Shown: piece by piece, positions 17,749 to 27,903 of the stretch | Layout: each line of letters opens with the position of its first letter | How positions within the stretch are numbered: position 1 is the stretch's first letter | Source of the DNA: Prochlorococcus sp. AG-679-P15 | GTDB taxonomy: Bacteria; Cyanobacteriota; Cyanobacteriia; PCC-6307; Cyanobiaceae | DNA: 52,395 bases | NCBI GenBank assembly: GCA_003210695.1 | Contig: QCUW01000002.1 | Coordinates: 1-52,395, forward strand | Direction: 5' to 3' | The notes under the pieces: generated by a model | What the model was told of the DNA's origin: nothing | The model's database searches: none | The model's input: only the letters and a program-made list of their open reading frames with translations | Translations under genes and position numbers: made by a program

Positions 17749-18308
17749 TAGTTTTCACGTCCAAGGTAACTATCGTTACGGGTATCAACCCTAATCATTT
17801 CACCAGGGGAAATAAACAAAGGGACCATAACTTGTGCTCCTGTCTCTAGGATAGCTGGTTTAGTACCCCCACTTGCTGTATCTCCTTTAACTCCAGGATC
17901 TGTTTCTTTCACTTTTAAAGTGATGGAAATAGGTAATTCAACTTCTAAGACTTTTTCTTTGTAAAAAATCACATTAACCTCCATACCTTCTTTTAAATAT
18001 TTTGAACCTCTACCAATTTGATCAGAGGATAGTCTTGTCTCTTCAAAACTTTTCATATCCATAAAAACATAATCACCTGACTCCACATAAGTATGTTGCA
18101 AGTTAGACTTTTCTAGGATAGCTTGTTGTACTGATTCTCCTGCTCGAAAAGTTTTTTCGATCAAATTACCATTTCGAACTGATTTTAATTTTGTTCGCAC
18201 AAATGCAGAACCTTTACCGGGCTTAACATGTAGAAATTCTACGACGCGCCAAACTTGCCCATCAATTTCAATGGTGGTACCTGTGCGAAAATCGTTACTG
18301 GAAATCAT
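17748..18308 (-). CDS. efp: Elongation factor P
   Basis: A 186-aa EF-P, which rescues ribosomes stalled at proline runs. The start is set to ATG at 18306-18308 ([10 protein letters not shown]), the family start; the track's longer version adds 12 unrelated residues. The tip loop of domain I reads [10 protein letters not shown], with a lysine (K32) at the position modified in some bacteria; no modification gene is in the window. OB domains follow, ending [13 protein letters not shown]. It is the first gene of the efp-accB unit, divergent from the cyclophilin gene by 43 bp. Confidence 0.96.
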   Translation of the reverse strand: MISSNDFRTGTTIEIDGQVWRVVEFLHVKPGKGSAFVRTKLKSVRNGNLIEKTFRAGESVQQAILEKSNLQHTYVESGDYVFMDMKSFEETRLSSDQIGRGSKYLKEGMEVNVIFYKEKVLEVELPISITLKVKETDPGVKGDTASGGTKPAILETGAQVMVPLFISPGEMIRVDTRNDSYLGREN

Positions 18309-18351
18309 TCCTGTATTACATACCCAAGGATCATAAACCTGCAAGAGTGCT

Positions 18352-19443
18352 ATGCAAAACTTCTTATCAAATCAGAACAAATTTTATTTGCTTGTTATGT
18401 TAATTCTAATACAAGTTTTCTTCTTAAATTCAGGCCAAGTATTAGCTGATTTACCTACCGGAAACGCAGTAAAAGACCCTAATGCAATCCTCAGAAATGC
18501 TCTCCCTATCAAGCAAGTTGAATTACAAGAAATTCAACATAAGTTAGAAGAAACTAGTGATCTTGTAAGAGGAGGAAGATGGCCAGCCCTTTCAAAAACT
18601 GTTACAAAATGTCAATCTTTACTAAAAAAATATAAGAAAAATATTATCGAAGAATTACCCATTGAAAAACAAAAAAAAGCAGAAAGTACTTTTTTAGATC
18701 TTAAAAATGATTTTGATAATCTTCAAAACGATGCCAAATCAAAAGATAAATACTCGTTTATCGCAACTAGAAAAGAGGCATTAGATAAAATAGGCGGAGT
18801 TGAAGAGTATTTTTTGCCCTCCGATTTTCCTTATTCTATCCCAAGCGAATTTGATGATCTCCCCAGATTACTTGGTAGAGCGCGCGTTGATATAAAGACA
18901 TCAAAAGGGGATATGGAGGCAATAATAGATGGATTTAATGCTCCTCTTACTGCTGGTGCATTTATAGATTTATCTTCAAAAAACTTTTACAATAATTTAC
19001 CAATTAATAGAGCAGAAGAATTTTTTGTTCTTCAAACCGGTGATCCTCTTGGCGATGAAATTGGATATATAGATCCTGAAAAAAAAGTCGAAAGACACGT
19101 TCCTCTAGAAATAAGAATACCTAACGAAAAAGAAACTTTTTACAACGAAACATTTGAAGAATTAGGTCTTTATACAGAAACACCAACTCTGCCATTTGCG
19201 ACACTTGGTACCTTGGGATGGTCTCATTCAAGTACAGAAGTTAATGATGGATCATCTCAATTTTTCTTCTTTTTGTATGAAGCCGAGCTAAATCCAGCTG
19301 GTAGAAATTTAATTGATGGAAGGAATGCCGCATTTGGTTATGTTGTGAAAGGTTTTGAAGTTTTAGAGGAGCTTACAAAAGATGACACAATCTTATCTAT
19401 TGATGTTTTAGATGGACTAGAGAACCTTAAACTAAATGCATAA
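18352..19443 (+). CDS. Cyclophilin-type peptidyl-prolyl isomerase, predicted lumenal
   Basis: A 363-aa protein with an N-terminal signal peptide (hydrophobic about 11-30, cleavage probably after VLA). A helical domain (about 50-150) and a cyclophilin domain (about 170-360, starting [19 protein letters not shown] and containing SQFFFFLYE) follow. This layout matches the TLP40/CYP38 group of thylakoid-lumen cyclophilins, which assist photosystem II assembly. Several usual cyclophilin active-site residues are not obvious, as in CYP38, so isomerase activity may be weak. Its 3' end overlaps thiL by 8 bp. Confidence 0.88.
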   Translation: MQNFLSNQNKFYLLVMLILIQVFFLNSGQVLADLPTGNAVKDPNAILRNALPIKQVELQEIQHKLEETSDLVRGGRWPALSKTVTKCQSLLKKYKKNIIEELPIEKQKKAESTFLDLKNDFDNLQNDAKSKDKYSFIATRKEALDKIGGVEEYFLPSDFPYSIPSEFDDLPRLLGRARVDIKTSKGDMEAIIDGFNAPLTAGAFIDLSSKNFYNNLPINRAEEFFVLQTGDPLGDEIGYIDPEKKVERHVPLEIRIPNEKETFYNETFEELGLYTETPTLPFATLGTLGWSHSSTEVNDGSSQFFFFLYEAELNPAGRNLIDGRNAAFGYVVKGFEVLEELTKDDTILSIDVLDGLENLKLNA

Positions 19444-20422
19444 AGAATTGTTAGAAGATATTGGCGAAAAAGAATTAATAAAAAGACTTGCCAAATTTAT
19501 GCCTAAAAATCAAATTTCTGATGATTGTGCATTCATAAAAACCACAAATAAAGATCTTTTAATTAATACTGATTCATTAGTTGAAAATGTTCATTTTAGT
19601 AATGAAACAATTTCTGCCTTGGACATTGGATGGAAAGCTGTAGCCAGCAACGTTTCTGACTTAATCTCAAGTGGTTGCAACAAAATTATCGGGGTTAATA
19701 TTGGTTTAGTAGTTCCACCTGAAACAGATTGGACTTGGATTAAAGATTTATATTCGGGCATAAATCGAGCATTGGAATATTTCGGAGGGTCAATTCTTGG
19801 AGGAGATTGCTCTATGGGAAAAGAAAAAGTAATCTCAATGACAGTTATTGGAACACAGGGAGAAATAAAATTACGAAGAAGCTCATGCAGGCCGAAAGAA
19901 ATTATTATGACAACTGGTATACATGGCCTTAGCAAATTAGGCTTAATGATAAAAAGTAAAAAAATTTTTGATAGTAATATTTATCTAACGCAAACTTTAA
20001 TCGATAGATCCATACAGCAATTTTGCAAACCAAAACTTCAACCGAAATTTCTAAAAAAAATACTTAAAACACGTCCAAATAAAAGTTTTAAAACAATTGG
20101 TTGCACAGATAGTAGTGATGGCTTATTCCAAGCCTTAAAAGATTTATCAATTGAAAGTAATTGTAAAGCAATAATTGATTACAAAAAAATTCCAAAGCAC
20201 ACAAACTGGCCTAAAGGGAATGAGTGGGACAGGTACTATTTCTTTGGCGGAGAAGATTATGAATTAGTTTTTTCTTTACCAAGAAGATGGGCTAAAAATC
20301 TTTTAAATTCAGACAAAAGGATCTCAGAAATAGGGTATTTTACTGAGGGAGTTCCCTCAGTTGAATTTAAAAATCTCAAAAATGATAAGTTTCTAACATA
20401 TAAATCTTTTTCCCACTTTTAA
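19436..20422 (+). CDS. thiL: Thiamine-monophosphate kinase
   Basis: A 328-aa ThiL, which phosphorylates thiamine monophosphate to the active diphosphate. Visible motifs are DDCAFI near residue 26, NTDSLVENVHF (metal binding), SNVSDLISSG, GGDCSMGKE and FFGGEDYELVFSLP near the C terminus. Length is normal. It starts inside the last codons of the cyclophilin gene (8-bp overlap), so the two are probably cotranscribed. Its stop touches the stop of the convergent gap2. Confidence 0.95.
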   Translation: MHKELLEDIGEKELIKRLAKFMPKNQISDDCAFIKTTNKDLLINTDSLVENVHFSNETISALDIGWKAVASNVSDLISSGCNKIIGVNIGLVVPPETDWTWIKDLYSGINRALEYFGGSILGGDCSMGKEKVISMTVIGTQGEIKLRRSSCRPKEIIMTTGIHGLSKLGLMIKSKKIFDSNIYLTQTLIDRSIQQFCKPKLQPKFLKKILKTRPNKSFKTIGCTDSSDGLFQALKDLSIESNCKAIIDYKKIPKHTNWPKGNEWDRYYFFGGEDYELVFSLPRRWAKNLLNSDKRISEIGYFTEGVPSVEFKNLKNDKFLTYKSFSHF

Positions 20423-21445
20423 TTACTCCCAATTTTTCGCTACTATCTCTGCTAAATCTACAACTCTTTGACTATACCCCCATTCGTTGTCATACCAAGC
20501 AAGAACTTTTACAAGGTTTTCACCAATACACATTGTAAGATCGCTATCAACTATAGATGATTCATTAGTACCTGCATAGTCACTTGATACAAGTGGTTCA
20601 TCACCATATTTAATAATTCCTTGCATTGATCCAATAGAAGCTTCTTTCAGAGCATTATTAACTTGATCGCTGGTAACAGATTTTGAAGATTCAAAAACAA
20701 AATCAACAGCTGAGACATTAGGAGTAGGTACTCTCATCGCTATACCAGTTAGTTTTCCTTTCATCTCAGGGTAAACTAGAGCAACTGCTTTAGCAGCCCC
20801 TGTTGAAGTAGGAACAATATTTGTGGCTGCTGCTCTAGCCCTTCTTAAATCTCTATGACTGTTATCTAATATACGTTGATCACCTGTATAACTATGAATA
20901 GTTGTCATCAATCCTTTATTAATACCAAAAGTTTGATCAAGAACTTTAACTACTGGAGCTAAACAGTTTGTAGTACAACTAGCATTACTCAAAATATCAA
21001 AATCACTATGTTTATACTGATCAGCATTTACTCCTACTACATAAGTACCAACCCCTTCACCTTTACCAGGTGCAGTAAGGATTACTTTTTTAGCTCCAAC
21101 TTCAAGGTGTTTACTTGCTCCTACATCAGTATTGAAAACTCCAGTTGATTCGATAACCAAATCAACTCCCCAATCTTTCCATGGTAAATTCATTGGGTTT
21201 CTATCTGAAAAACACTTAATTGTTTTGTTATTAATCACAAAAGTGTCATCAGTATATTGAATATCAACACCATCCAATTGTCCTAATACTGAATCATATT
21301 TAAGTAGATGCGCATTAGTTTTAGGATCTGAAGTTACATTAATACCAACTACTTCTATATTGGTATAAGCACCTCTACTTAACCAACAACGCATAAAGTT
21401 TCGCCCAATTCTGCCAAACCCATTAATTGCAACACGCAAAGTCAT
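20423..21445 (-). CDS. gap2: Glyceraldehyde-3-phosphate dehydrogenase, Calvin-cycle type
   Basis: A 340-aa GAPDH. The ATG at 21443-21445 ([15 protein letters not shown]) is the correct start; the track adds 18 residues. The catalytic cysteine is C157 in [12 protein letters not shown], and the NAD(P)-binding GFGRIGR is at 9-15. Best match is to cyanobacterial Gap2, the NADP-using photosynthetic enzyme; this is the only gap gene in the window. It is essential for the reductive step of CO2 fixation. The 193-bp divergent gap to murC should contain its promoter. Confidence 0.96.
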   Translation of the reverse strand: MTLRVAINGFGRIGRNFMRCWLSRGAYTNIEVVGINVTSDPKTNAHLLKYDSVLGQLDGVDIQYTDDTFVINNKTIKCFSDRNPMNLPWKDWGVDLVIESTGVFNTDVGASKHLEVGAKKVILTAPGKGEGVGTYVVGVNADQYKHSDFDILSNASCTTNCLAPVVKVLDQTFGINKGLMTTIHSYTGDQRILDNSHRDLRRARAAATNIVPTSTGAAKAVALVYPEMKGKLTGIAMRVPTPNVSAVDFVFESSKSVTSDQVNNALKEASIGSMQGIIKYGDEPLVSSDYAGTNESSIVDSDLTMCIGENLVKVLAWYDNEWGYSQRVVDLAEIVAKNWE

Positions 21446-21638
21446 AACTAAAATTTCTGATGATAACCTAAGTTGCTGATCATACAGAATTTTGTGCAAT
21501 AAAGTAAGTGTTTTTTAATTTATTAAGCAAATAATTCTATATTTTGTATTAATTCAATAAACATAAATCAATTTTTTTGTTAAAAAAATACCAAAATAAT
21601 TACTTAGAAGTTATCTTGATTTAAGTCAAAGATGACAA

Positions 21639-23075
21639 TTGCAAACGGAATTAGTAAATAAGGAACATTATCATTTAATTGGCATTGGTGGTATTGGAAT
21701 GTCTGCAATCGCTTTAGCATTAATTAAAAAAGGATACTCAGTTTCTGGCTCTGATTTAATTCAAAATCAAGAAACACAAAAATTAAAAGAATTAGGTGCA
21801 ATAATTTTTGATTCTCAAATAAAAAATAATATTGATTTTGTAATTTCAAGATTTCAAAATAAAAAAATCAATATTGTTATAAGTTCAGCTATCAAAAATG
21901 AAAACGAGGAATTACACTATTGCCAAAAAAATAATTTTTTAATAAAACATCGTTCAGAAATTCTTGCAATGATAATGAAGTCATATATATCATTATCAAT
22001 AGCTGGTAGCCATGGGAAAACATCCACAAGTACATTCCTCTCCACTTTATTAGAATTATGTACGCATAATTCTTCTTCAATTACAGGTGGAATAATACCA
22101 ATTTATAAATCAAATGCCTATATAGAAAATACAAAATTCTTAGTTACAGAAGTTGATGAATCTGACGGAACAATTAATAATTATAATTCTAATCTTGGAA
22201 TAATTAATAATATTGATTTTGATCATTGTGACCATTTCACCAACATTAATGAAGTGCTATCTTCATTTAAAAAATATGCTTCTAATTCCAAAAAGTTATT
22301 AATAAATTATGATTGTGAAATTACGAAGAAAAATTTTACTTCAAATAATCAATGGTCAAATAAAGAAAGTGATAATATTGCCTATTCAATAATTCCTATT
22401 GAGATAAATAAAAATAATACTATTGGCAAATATTATGAAAATGGGCATTTCATTGACATGGTAAATATACCAGTTCCAGGATTACATAACCTATCTAATA
22501 TTACTGCTGCGATAGCAGCATCTAGGATAATTGGAGTACGTTTTAGCGAAATCAAAAAACACATCAAATCTTTAGAATTACCAAAAAAACGATTTGAATT
22601 TAAAGGGAAACTAAATGAAAGAATTATTTATGATGATTATGCACATCATCCTAGTGAAATTAAAGCAACAATTGCTTTGGCAAGACTATTTCTTAAAGAT
22701 AAAAACAACAATAATATTAAACCAAAAAGTAGACTAGTTGCCATTTTTCAACCCCATAGATTTACCAGAGTAAAAAAATTTATAAATGAATTTGTTAAAG
22801 AACTTTCAAAAGCAGATGTTATTTATTTAACAAGTATTTTTGGGGCTGGAGAGAAAAATATAGATAACATTAACTCACAACTAATTGCTGAACTTATCTA
22901 TAAAAATAATAAAAATGTTAAATATCTAAAAAATAATTATGAGATTAAAGATAATTTTTTTGAGTTAACACGAAAGAATGATTTTATAATAAATATGGGA
23001 GCTGGAGATTGTCATAATCTTTGGTCAATCTTAAATAAAAAAAATAACTATAATAATAAAATAACTAATGAATAA
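21639..23075 (+). CDS. murC: UDP-N-acetylmuramate--L-alanine ligase
   Basis: A 478-aa MurC that adds L-alanine to UDP-MurNAc in peptidoglycan synthesis. Motifs: HLIGIGGIGMSAIA (12-25, UDP binding), ATP P-loop GSHGKTSTSTF (123-133), and DDYAHHPSEI for the C-terminal ligase domain. The start is TTG at 21639: a TGA stop lies two codons upstream in frame and the next methionine is inside the glycine motif, so TTG is forced. It overlaps murB by 8 bp, forming a murC-murB unit. Confidence 0.95.
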   Translation: MQTELVNKEHYHLIGIGGIGMSAIALALIKKGYSVSGSDLIQNQETQKLKELGAIIFDSQIKNNIDFVISRFQNKKINIVISSAIKNENEELHYCQKNNFLIKHRSEILAMIMKSYISLSIAGSHGKTSTSTFLSTLLELCTHNSSSITGGIIPIYKSNAYIENTKFLVTEVDESDGTINNYNSNLGIINNIDFDHCDHFTNINEVLSSFKKYASNSKKLLINYDCEITKKNFTSNNQWSNKESDNIAYSIIPIEINKNNTIGKYYENGHFIDMVNIPVPGLHNLSNITAAIAASRIIGVRFSEIKKHIKSLELPKKRFEFKGKLNERIIYDDYAHHPSEIKATIALARLFLKDKNNNNIKPKSRLVAIFQPHRFTRVKKFINEFVKELSKADVIYLTSIFGAGEKNIDNINSQLIAELIYKNNKNVKYLKNNYEIKDNFFELTRKNDFIINMGAGDCHNLWSILNKKNNYNNKITNE

Positions 23076-23958
23076 TATTAATTTTGAAAAGAAAATACTA
23101 CTTTCTAAGTATACAACAATAAAAGTGGGCGGTTTTGCAGAATATTTTTCAAAACCAAATAATAAAGGTGAATTTATAAATTTAATTAAGTGGTCACATT
23201 TTAATAATCAAGAATGTCGAATAATTGGAGCTGGCTCAAATCTGTTAATAAATAATATTTTTTTAAAAGGATTAACTATATGTACCAAAACAATGAGATC
23301 TATCAAAATTAATTCTAACACTGGGATTGTAGAGGCAGAAGCTGGAGCTTTGTTGCCAACTATATCAAATATGCTTGCAAAAAATGGATTGCAAGGCGGT
23401 GAATGGACTGTGGGAATTCCCGGGACAGTCGGTGGCGCTATTTGTATGAATGCAGGATCAGGAAAATTTTCATTAGACCAGAATCTTTTGTCAGTTCAAG
23501 TGATTAATACTAAAACTCTTGAAACATATGAAATACAGAAAAAAGATATAGATTTTCAATATAGGTACAGTCCTTTTCAACAAAATAACCTAATAATAAT
23601 AAGTGCCAAACTGCTTTTTGAACCAAAAGGAAATATTCAAAAGTTATTAGAAACAACAAAGAATAATCTTAAGAAGAAAAAAGAAACACAACCATACGAT
23701 TTACCAAGCTTTGGAAGCGTTTTTAAAAATCCAATTAATAATTATGCAGGAAAATTAATTGAAGAGTTAGGATTAAAAGGTTTTAAAATAGGTGATGCAG
23801 AAATATCAACTAAACATGGGAATTTTATCGTAAACAATTCGTCCGCGAATTCACAAGAAATATTAGATTTAATAACAGTAATTCAACAAAAAGTGCTACA
23901 AAAAAAAGGGATTTTTCTTCAACCCGAAGTAAGAATGATGGGTTTTGACTATCCTTAA
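23068..23958 (+). CDS. murB: UDP-N-acetylenolpyruvoylglucosamine reductase
   Basis: A 296-aa MurB that makes UDP-MurNAc using FAD and NADPH. FAD-binding motifs [10 protein letters not shown] (about 51-60) and [15 protein letters not shown] are clear. The active-site serine lies in [11 protein letters not shown] and the glutamate in QPEVRMMG. The tyrosine insert RYSPF indicates a type lacking the long E. coli loop region. Start ATG lies inside the murC 3' end (ATGAATAA overlap). ybaB follows 20 bp later. Confidence 0.95.
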   Translation: MNNINFEKKILLSKYTTIKVGGFAEYFSKPNNKGEFINLIKWSHFNNQECRIIGAGSNLLINNIFLKGLTICTKTMRSIKINSNTGIVEAEAGALLPTISNMLAKNGLQGGEWTVGIPGTVGGAICMNAGSGKFSLDQNLLSVQVINTKTLETYEIQKKDIDFQYRYSPFQQNNLIIISAKLLFEPKGNIQKLLETTKNNLKKKKETQPYDLPSFGSVFKNPINNYAGKLIEELGLKGFKIGDAEISTKHGNFIVNNSSANSQEILDLITVIQQKVLQKKGIFLQPEVRMMGFDYP

Positions 23959-23978
23959 ATAAAGAAACATTTTATAAA

Positions 23979-24329
23979 ATGGCAGGTTTTGGACTTCCTA
24001 ACTTTGGACAACTAACAGAAGCTTTTAAAAAAGCTAAAGAAATTCAACAAAATGCTCAAAAATTACAAGATGAACTTGAAAGCATGGAAATTGAAGGTAA
24101 AAGTGATGATAATATGATTAAAGTATGGATTAGCGGAAACCAGGTCCCTCTAAGAGTTGAAGTAAATGAAGAAATTTCTAATTCCAATAAAGAAGAAATA
24201 GAAAAAAATATTTTAGAAGCTATCAAGAAAGCACATGAAAGCTCAACTTCTACAATGAAGGAGAAAATGAACGATTTAACTGGTGGCTTAAATATTAATC
24301 TCCCCGGATTAAACAATAATGACTCTTAG
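23979..24329 (+). CDS. YbaB/EbfC-family nucleoid-associated protein
   Basis: A 116-aa small protein whose helix [31 protein letters not shown], then [17 protein letters not shown] and the C-terminal helix, match the YbaB/EbfC family. Family role: dimeric DNA-binding, nucleoid-associated protein, often next to recR or dnaX; neither is present here. It follows murB by 20 bp and overlaps the convergent rsgA by 35 bp at the 3' end. Confidence 0.9.
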   Translation: MAGFGLPNFGQLTEAFKKAKEIQQNAQKLQDELESMEIEGKSDDNMIKVWISGNQVPLRVEVNEEISNSNKEEIEKNILEAIKKAHESSTSTMKEKMNDLTGGLNINLPGLNNNDS

Positions 24330-25212
24330 ATGATTCAATCATTTCCTTATAAAAAGTATACCTTTCAAAATTCTTATTTAAATTACAACCCTCATCATTT
24401 ATATGTAAGCAATTACGGAATTTACAATTTATTCCTTGATGGACTACTTGTTTATAAATTTCTGGATACAAATTAGGCAATTCAAGAATATCTATTTCGA
24501 GTGTTTGCATGTTAAATCCAGGAGTATCAACGATATAACTTTTACTTGATAAAGAAAATAGCTCAACATTTCTAGTAGTATTTTTTCCACGTTTTATTTT
24601 CCTTGAAACTGGTGCCGTAGTATTGTCCAAACCTGGAATAATTCTATTTAATAAAGTAGTTTTACCAACACCGGATGGGCCCATAAATATAGAGCATTTT
24701 TTTTTCTTTAACTCAGTCAACAAATTTATAAAATTCTCTGGAGTGTTCAAATTTAAAGTGATAGCTTGATATCCCCATTTATGAAATTTATCAATTAAGA
24801 AAAGTCTTTTTTGCTCTGTTATTAAATCACATTTTGTGAGCAATAGTGAAACTTCTACACCCATTTGCTCAGCAGATATTAAAAACTTATTGACTTGAGA
24901 TAAATTTAATTTTGGCTCTTCGACAGAACAAATTACATATATATTTGAAATATTTGCAACAGATGGTCTTTCTAAAAGATTAGTCCTTTTAACTAAACTT
25001 TCTATTGTTGCCCTTTTACTTTTCAAGTCAATTTGATGAAGAATCACTTTATCTCCAACAAAAACAAGTTGATTTCTAAAATTTACAGACTTTCTGATTT
25101 TGCATAAAAATTTTGTATTAAATTCCGAATTTTGATGTTCTTTTATTTCAACCAAATAAAATTCATTAAATTTTTTTATAACAAGTCCTTTAAGTTTTTT
25201 ATCAACTCTCAT
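24295..25212 (-). CDS. rsgA: Small ribosomal subunit biogenesis GTPase RsgA
   Basis: A 305-aa circularly permuted GTPase: OB domain (about 1-70), then the G motifs in G4-G1-G3 order, [17 protein letters not shown] and DTPGF, which is diagnostic. A C-terminal zinc domain has [14 protein letters not shown]. It acts late in 30S maturation. The start overlaps the tusA-like gene by 11 bp, so dnaJ, tusA-like and rsgA look like one operon. Confidence 0.95.
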   Translation of the reverse strand: MRVDKKLKGLVIKKFNEFYLVEIKEHQNSEFNTKFLCKIRKSVNFRNQLVFVGDKVILHQIDLKSKRATIESLVKRTNLLERPSVANISNIYVICSVEEPKLNLSQVNKFLISAEQMGVEVSLLLTKCDLITEQKRLFLIDKFHKWGYQAITLNLNTPENFINLLTELKKKKCSIFMGPSGVGKTTLLNRIIPGLDNTTAPVSRKIKRGKNTTRNVELFSLSSKSYIVDTPGFNMQTLEIDILELPNLYPEIYKQVVHQGINCKFRNCLHINDEGCNLNKNFERYTFYKEMIESSKSHYCLIRGD

Positions 25213-25435
25213 GCAAGATTTTTAATTTTATTATTTTTTTATCTTCTTCAAGTATTTGAAAAAAATAATTCATTTCGTTTAAAGATTTTTTGACCATTTC
25301 TTCTGGTTCTCCTTTATCTAAATACACAATCAAAGTTTCATGTATTGATAACTTCTCTAATGCTAATTTACATTTCACAACATTCAAAGGGCATGGAATT
25401 GATTCCAAATCCAAAACTCTTATAACCTCCTTCAA
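25202..25435 (-). CDS. TusA-family sulfurtransferase-like protein
   Basis: A small (77-aa) TusA/SirA-fold protein: [22 protein letters not shown] carries the signature CPxP-type cysteine (C15; here CPLN). Family role: sulfur relay to tRNA or cofactors; no partner tusBCDE is nearby. The start is ambiguous. The track TTG at 25435 overlaps dnaJ by 4 bp; an alternative TTG at 25412-25414, giving [10 protein letters not shown], has a strong AAGGAGG ribosome site about 11 bases upstream and matches the family start better. The 3' end overlaps rsgA. Confidence 0.85.
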   Translation of the reverse strand: MKEVIRVLDLESIPCPLNVVKCKLALEKLSIHETLIVYLDKGEPEEMVKKSLNEMNYFFQILEEDKKIIKLKILHES

Positions 25436-26556
25436 GATTCCTTACCAAACAACTTACTAAATAGTCCACTATTAGTGCTTGAATTCTTATCAGAATATTT
25501 AGAAGCTAAATTCTCAAGAAGAACACGCTCGTCGTCTGTAATTCGAGTTGGAAGTTTAACCTTTACTAAAACTTGGTGATAACCTCTAGCAACTGGATTA
25601 CCCAATCGAGGTACACCTTTGTTCTCTAATGATAGGGAACTGTTTGGCTGAGTGCCGCTTGGAATTTTTAAATTAACTTTTCCATCAACGGTGATGATAT
25701 CAATAGTATCTCCAAGAATAGCTTGAAGATAACTTACTGATATTTCGGAGTAAATATTGATACCCTCTCTCTTTAAGTTTGGATCATTTTTAACTTTTAT
25801 AAAAACATAAAGATCTCCAGCTGGACCACCTTTTAAACCTACATTTCCCTCTCCAGAAACTCTCAATTTGGTTCCTGTATCAACTCCTGCGGGAATATTA
25901 ATACGCAATTTTTTTCTAACTTGTTTGACGCCATTTCCACCACAACTTGTGCATGGATCTGCGATTATTTGACCAGAACCATTACAAGTTGGACATTCTG
26001 CTACTTGAGTAAAATTACCAAAAGGGGTTCTTGTTGCTCTTCTAACCTGACCGCTTCCACCACATGTTGTACAAGTAGTGGGGCCTGTTCCTGGTTTTGC
26101 TCCGGTGCCTCTACATACTTCGCAAGTTTCTAAATGAGGTATTTTTATTTCTGTTTGTTGTCCAAAAATTGCATCTTTAAAACCAATATTTAAGTCGTAC
26201 CTTAGATCATCACCTTGTTGTGGACCTCTTCTCTGTGATCTACCTCCTTGTGGAGATTGTCCTCCAAAACCGTTAAAAAAAGTTTCAAACAAGTCTGCAA
26301 AACCACCCATATCTCCCATATCTGGCATTCCAGCTGCTCCTCCTAACCCAGCCTCACCAAACTGATCATATCTAGCTCTAGTTTCAGGATCAGCTAAAGC
26401 CTCATAGGCCTTACCTATCTCTTTAAATTTATCTTCAGCTCCTGGATCTTTATTAACATCAGGGTGATATTGTCTCGCTAACTTTCTATAAGCACTTTTT
26501 AAAGTATCAGCATCAGCATCTCTTGATACACCTAGTATTTGATAAAAATCAGCCAT
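25432..26556 (-). CDS. dnaJ: Chaperone protein DnaJ
   Basis: A 374-aa type I DnaJ, cochaperone of DnaK. J-domain (1-70, with YHPDVNK), Gly/Phe-rich region (about 72-115, [19 protein letters not shown]), four CxxCxGxG-type zinc repeats ([32 protein letters not shown]), then the C-terminal substrate-binding domain. Full length with ATG start, 30 bp downstream of grpE on the same strand. Confidence 0.97.
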   Translation of the reverse strand: MADFYQILGVSRDADADTLKSAYRKLARQYHPDVNKDPGAEDKFKEIGKAYEALADPETRARYDQFGEAGLGGAAGMPDMGDMGGFADLFETFFNGFGGQSPQGGRSQRRGPQQGDDLRYDLNIGFKDAIFGQQTEIKIPHLETCEVCRGTGAKPGTGPTTCTTCGGSGQVRRATRTPFGNFTQVAECPTCNGSGQIIADPCTSCGGNGVKQVRKKLRINIPAGVDTGTKLRVSGEGNVGLKGGPAGDLYVFIKVKNDPNLKREGINIYSEISVSYLQAILGDTIDIITVDGKVNLKIPSGTQPNSSLSLENKGVPRLGNPVARGYHQVLVKVKLPTRITDDERVLLENLASKYSDKNSSTNSGLFSKLFGKES

Positions 26557-26586
26557 TAGATAATGCTCAACTATTCATTAAGGGAT

Positions 26587-27306
26587 TTAATTATTTTCAG
26601 AGATAGTGCTCTCTGAATCAATATCTTCTTCAACTTTATCCTTTTCTTCTGGTTCTTGTGAATTTTTTTGGCCAGGACCCATTGAAACTTTCACCAATGC
26701 ATGTCTCAAAACCTTACCCTCTAAATGATACCCTCGTTGTAGTTCTTCAGTGATTATGTCCTCATTAAACTGTTCACTTGGTTCTCTTAAAACTGCTTCA
26801 TGCAAATTCGGATCGAATTGTTGTCCAACTACCCTCATTGGAGCAACTCCTTGTTGTTTTAATACCTCTACTAATTGTTTATATAAGCCTTGGTAACTTC
26901 TATGTAGAGTTTGAGCCTCATCACTCTCAGGTTTTAATTGTTGCCTTGCCCTCTCAAAATTATCAACGATAGGCAATATTGCAGTTAAAGCTTTGGAAAC
27001 AAGTTGAACTTTTAAATCATCTTGATCTCTTGATTGTCTTTTTCTAAAGTTATCGAAATCAGCCGCAATTCTTACATATTGACTTTTTAAAGTCTGATGC
27101 TCTTTTTCTAGTTGTTCTAATCTTGCATCATTATTGGTAATCGTATTTTTTAAATCATCTGCATTAACTTTATCTTTACTTTCTTCAGATAATTCTTCAT
27201 TTTCATTAGTTTGATCTTCAATTAAAGGAGAATCTTCATTAATATTATTCTCTTCAGAAACATTCTCTTCTTTATTATTTGTATTTTCTGATTGTTCTTC
27301 AATCAT
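26587..27306 (-). CDS. grpE: Nucleotide exchange factor GrpE
   Basis: A 239-aa GrpE for DnaK. The ATG at 27304-27306 ([10 protein letters not shown]) is chosen; the track version adds 17 hydrophobic residues with no family support. The acidic, low-complexity N terminus (about 1-55) leads to a long coiled coil (about 60-125, [30 protein letters not shown]) and the beta-wing domain (NPNLHEAV..., [17 protein letters not shown]). It is first in the grpE-dnaJ-tusA-rsgA run. Confidence 0.95.
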   Translation of the reverse strand: MIEEQSENTNNKEENVSEENNINEDSPLIEDQTNENEELSEESKDKVNADDLKNTITNNDARLEQLEKEHQTLKSQYVRIAADFDNFRKRQSRDQDDLKVQLVSKALTAILPIVDNFERARQQLKPESDEAQTLHRSYQGLYKQLVEVLKQQGVAPMRVVGQQFDPNLHEAVLREPSEQFNEDIITEELQRGYHLEGKVLRHALVKVSMGPGQKNSQEPEEKDKVEEDIDSESTISENN

Positions 27307-27381
27307 TACTCTAAAATTTATTAAAACTATTGTGAATGAAATTGACGCACAAAACAAGTTGCGGAAGGCCGCACTAATTGA

Positions 27382-27876
27382 TCATTCCGCTACAAACTTC
27401 AAGGCAAGACCATTATTACAATATCTTTTCCCTGTTGGCAAAGGTCCATCATTAAAAACATGACCTTGATGTCCTCCGCATCTGGAACAATGATATTCTG
27501 TTCTTGGAACAATTAATTTAAAATCTTTTTTAGTTTCTACAGAACCTTGAATTGGATCCCAAAAGCTAGGCCATCCTGTTCCACTATCAAATTTAGTATC
27601 AGAAGTAAAAAGAGCCTGATTACAACCTGCACAATAAAAAATTCCTTTTCTCTTCTCATTATTTAATTCACTACTGAATGCTCTTTCAGTGCCCTCTTCG
27701 CGCAGGATATAATAAGATTCTGGACTAAGTTTCTTTTTCCATTCTTCATTTGTTAAATTCCAATCTTCCTCAGAAGATATAGATTTAGCGGATACTTCCT
27801 TGGGTTTAAAAATAAATTTTAAAATTGACATAGTAGGAATTAAAATAAAAGTTCTTCTGGATAAAAATTTATTCAT
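27382..27876 (-). CDS. msrB: Peptide-methionine (R)-S-oxide reductase with export signal
   Basis: A 164-aa MsrB that repairs oxidised methionine (R form). Zinc cysteines C82/C85 (YCAGCN) and C130/C133 (CSRCGGHQGH) and the catalytic cysteine C153 (GKRYCNNGLAL) are present. The first ~30 residues, MNKFLSRRTFILIPTMSILKFIF...VSAKS, look like a signal with a twin arginine (SRRTFI), so the enzyme is probably exported to the thylakoid lumen or periplasm, possibly by Tat. It is divergent from dus with only 27 bp between the starts. Confidence 0.93.
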   Translation of the reverse strand: MNKFLSRRTFILIPTMSILKFIFKPKEVSAKSISSEEDWNLTNEEWKKKLSPESYYILREEGTERAFSSELNNEKRKGIFYCAGCNQALFTSDTKFDSGTGWPSFWDPIQGSVETKKDFKLIVPRTEYHCSRCGGHQGHVFNDGPLPTGKRYCNNGLALKFVAE

Positions 27877-27903
27877 ATCTTCAATACTCTTGAATAATAT
27901 TTA

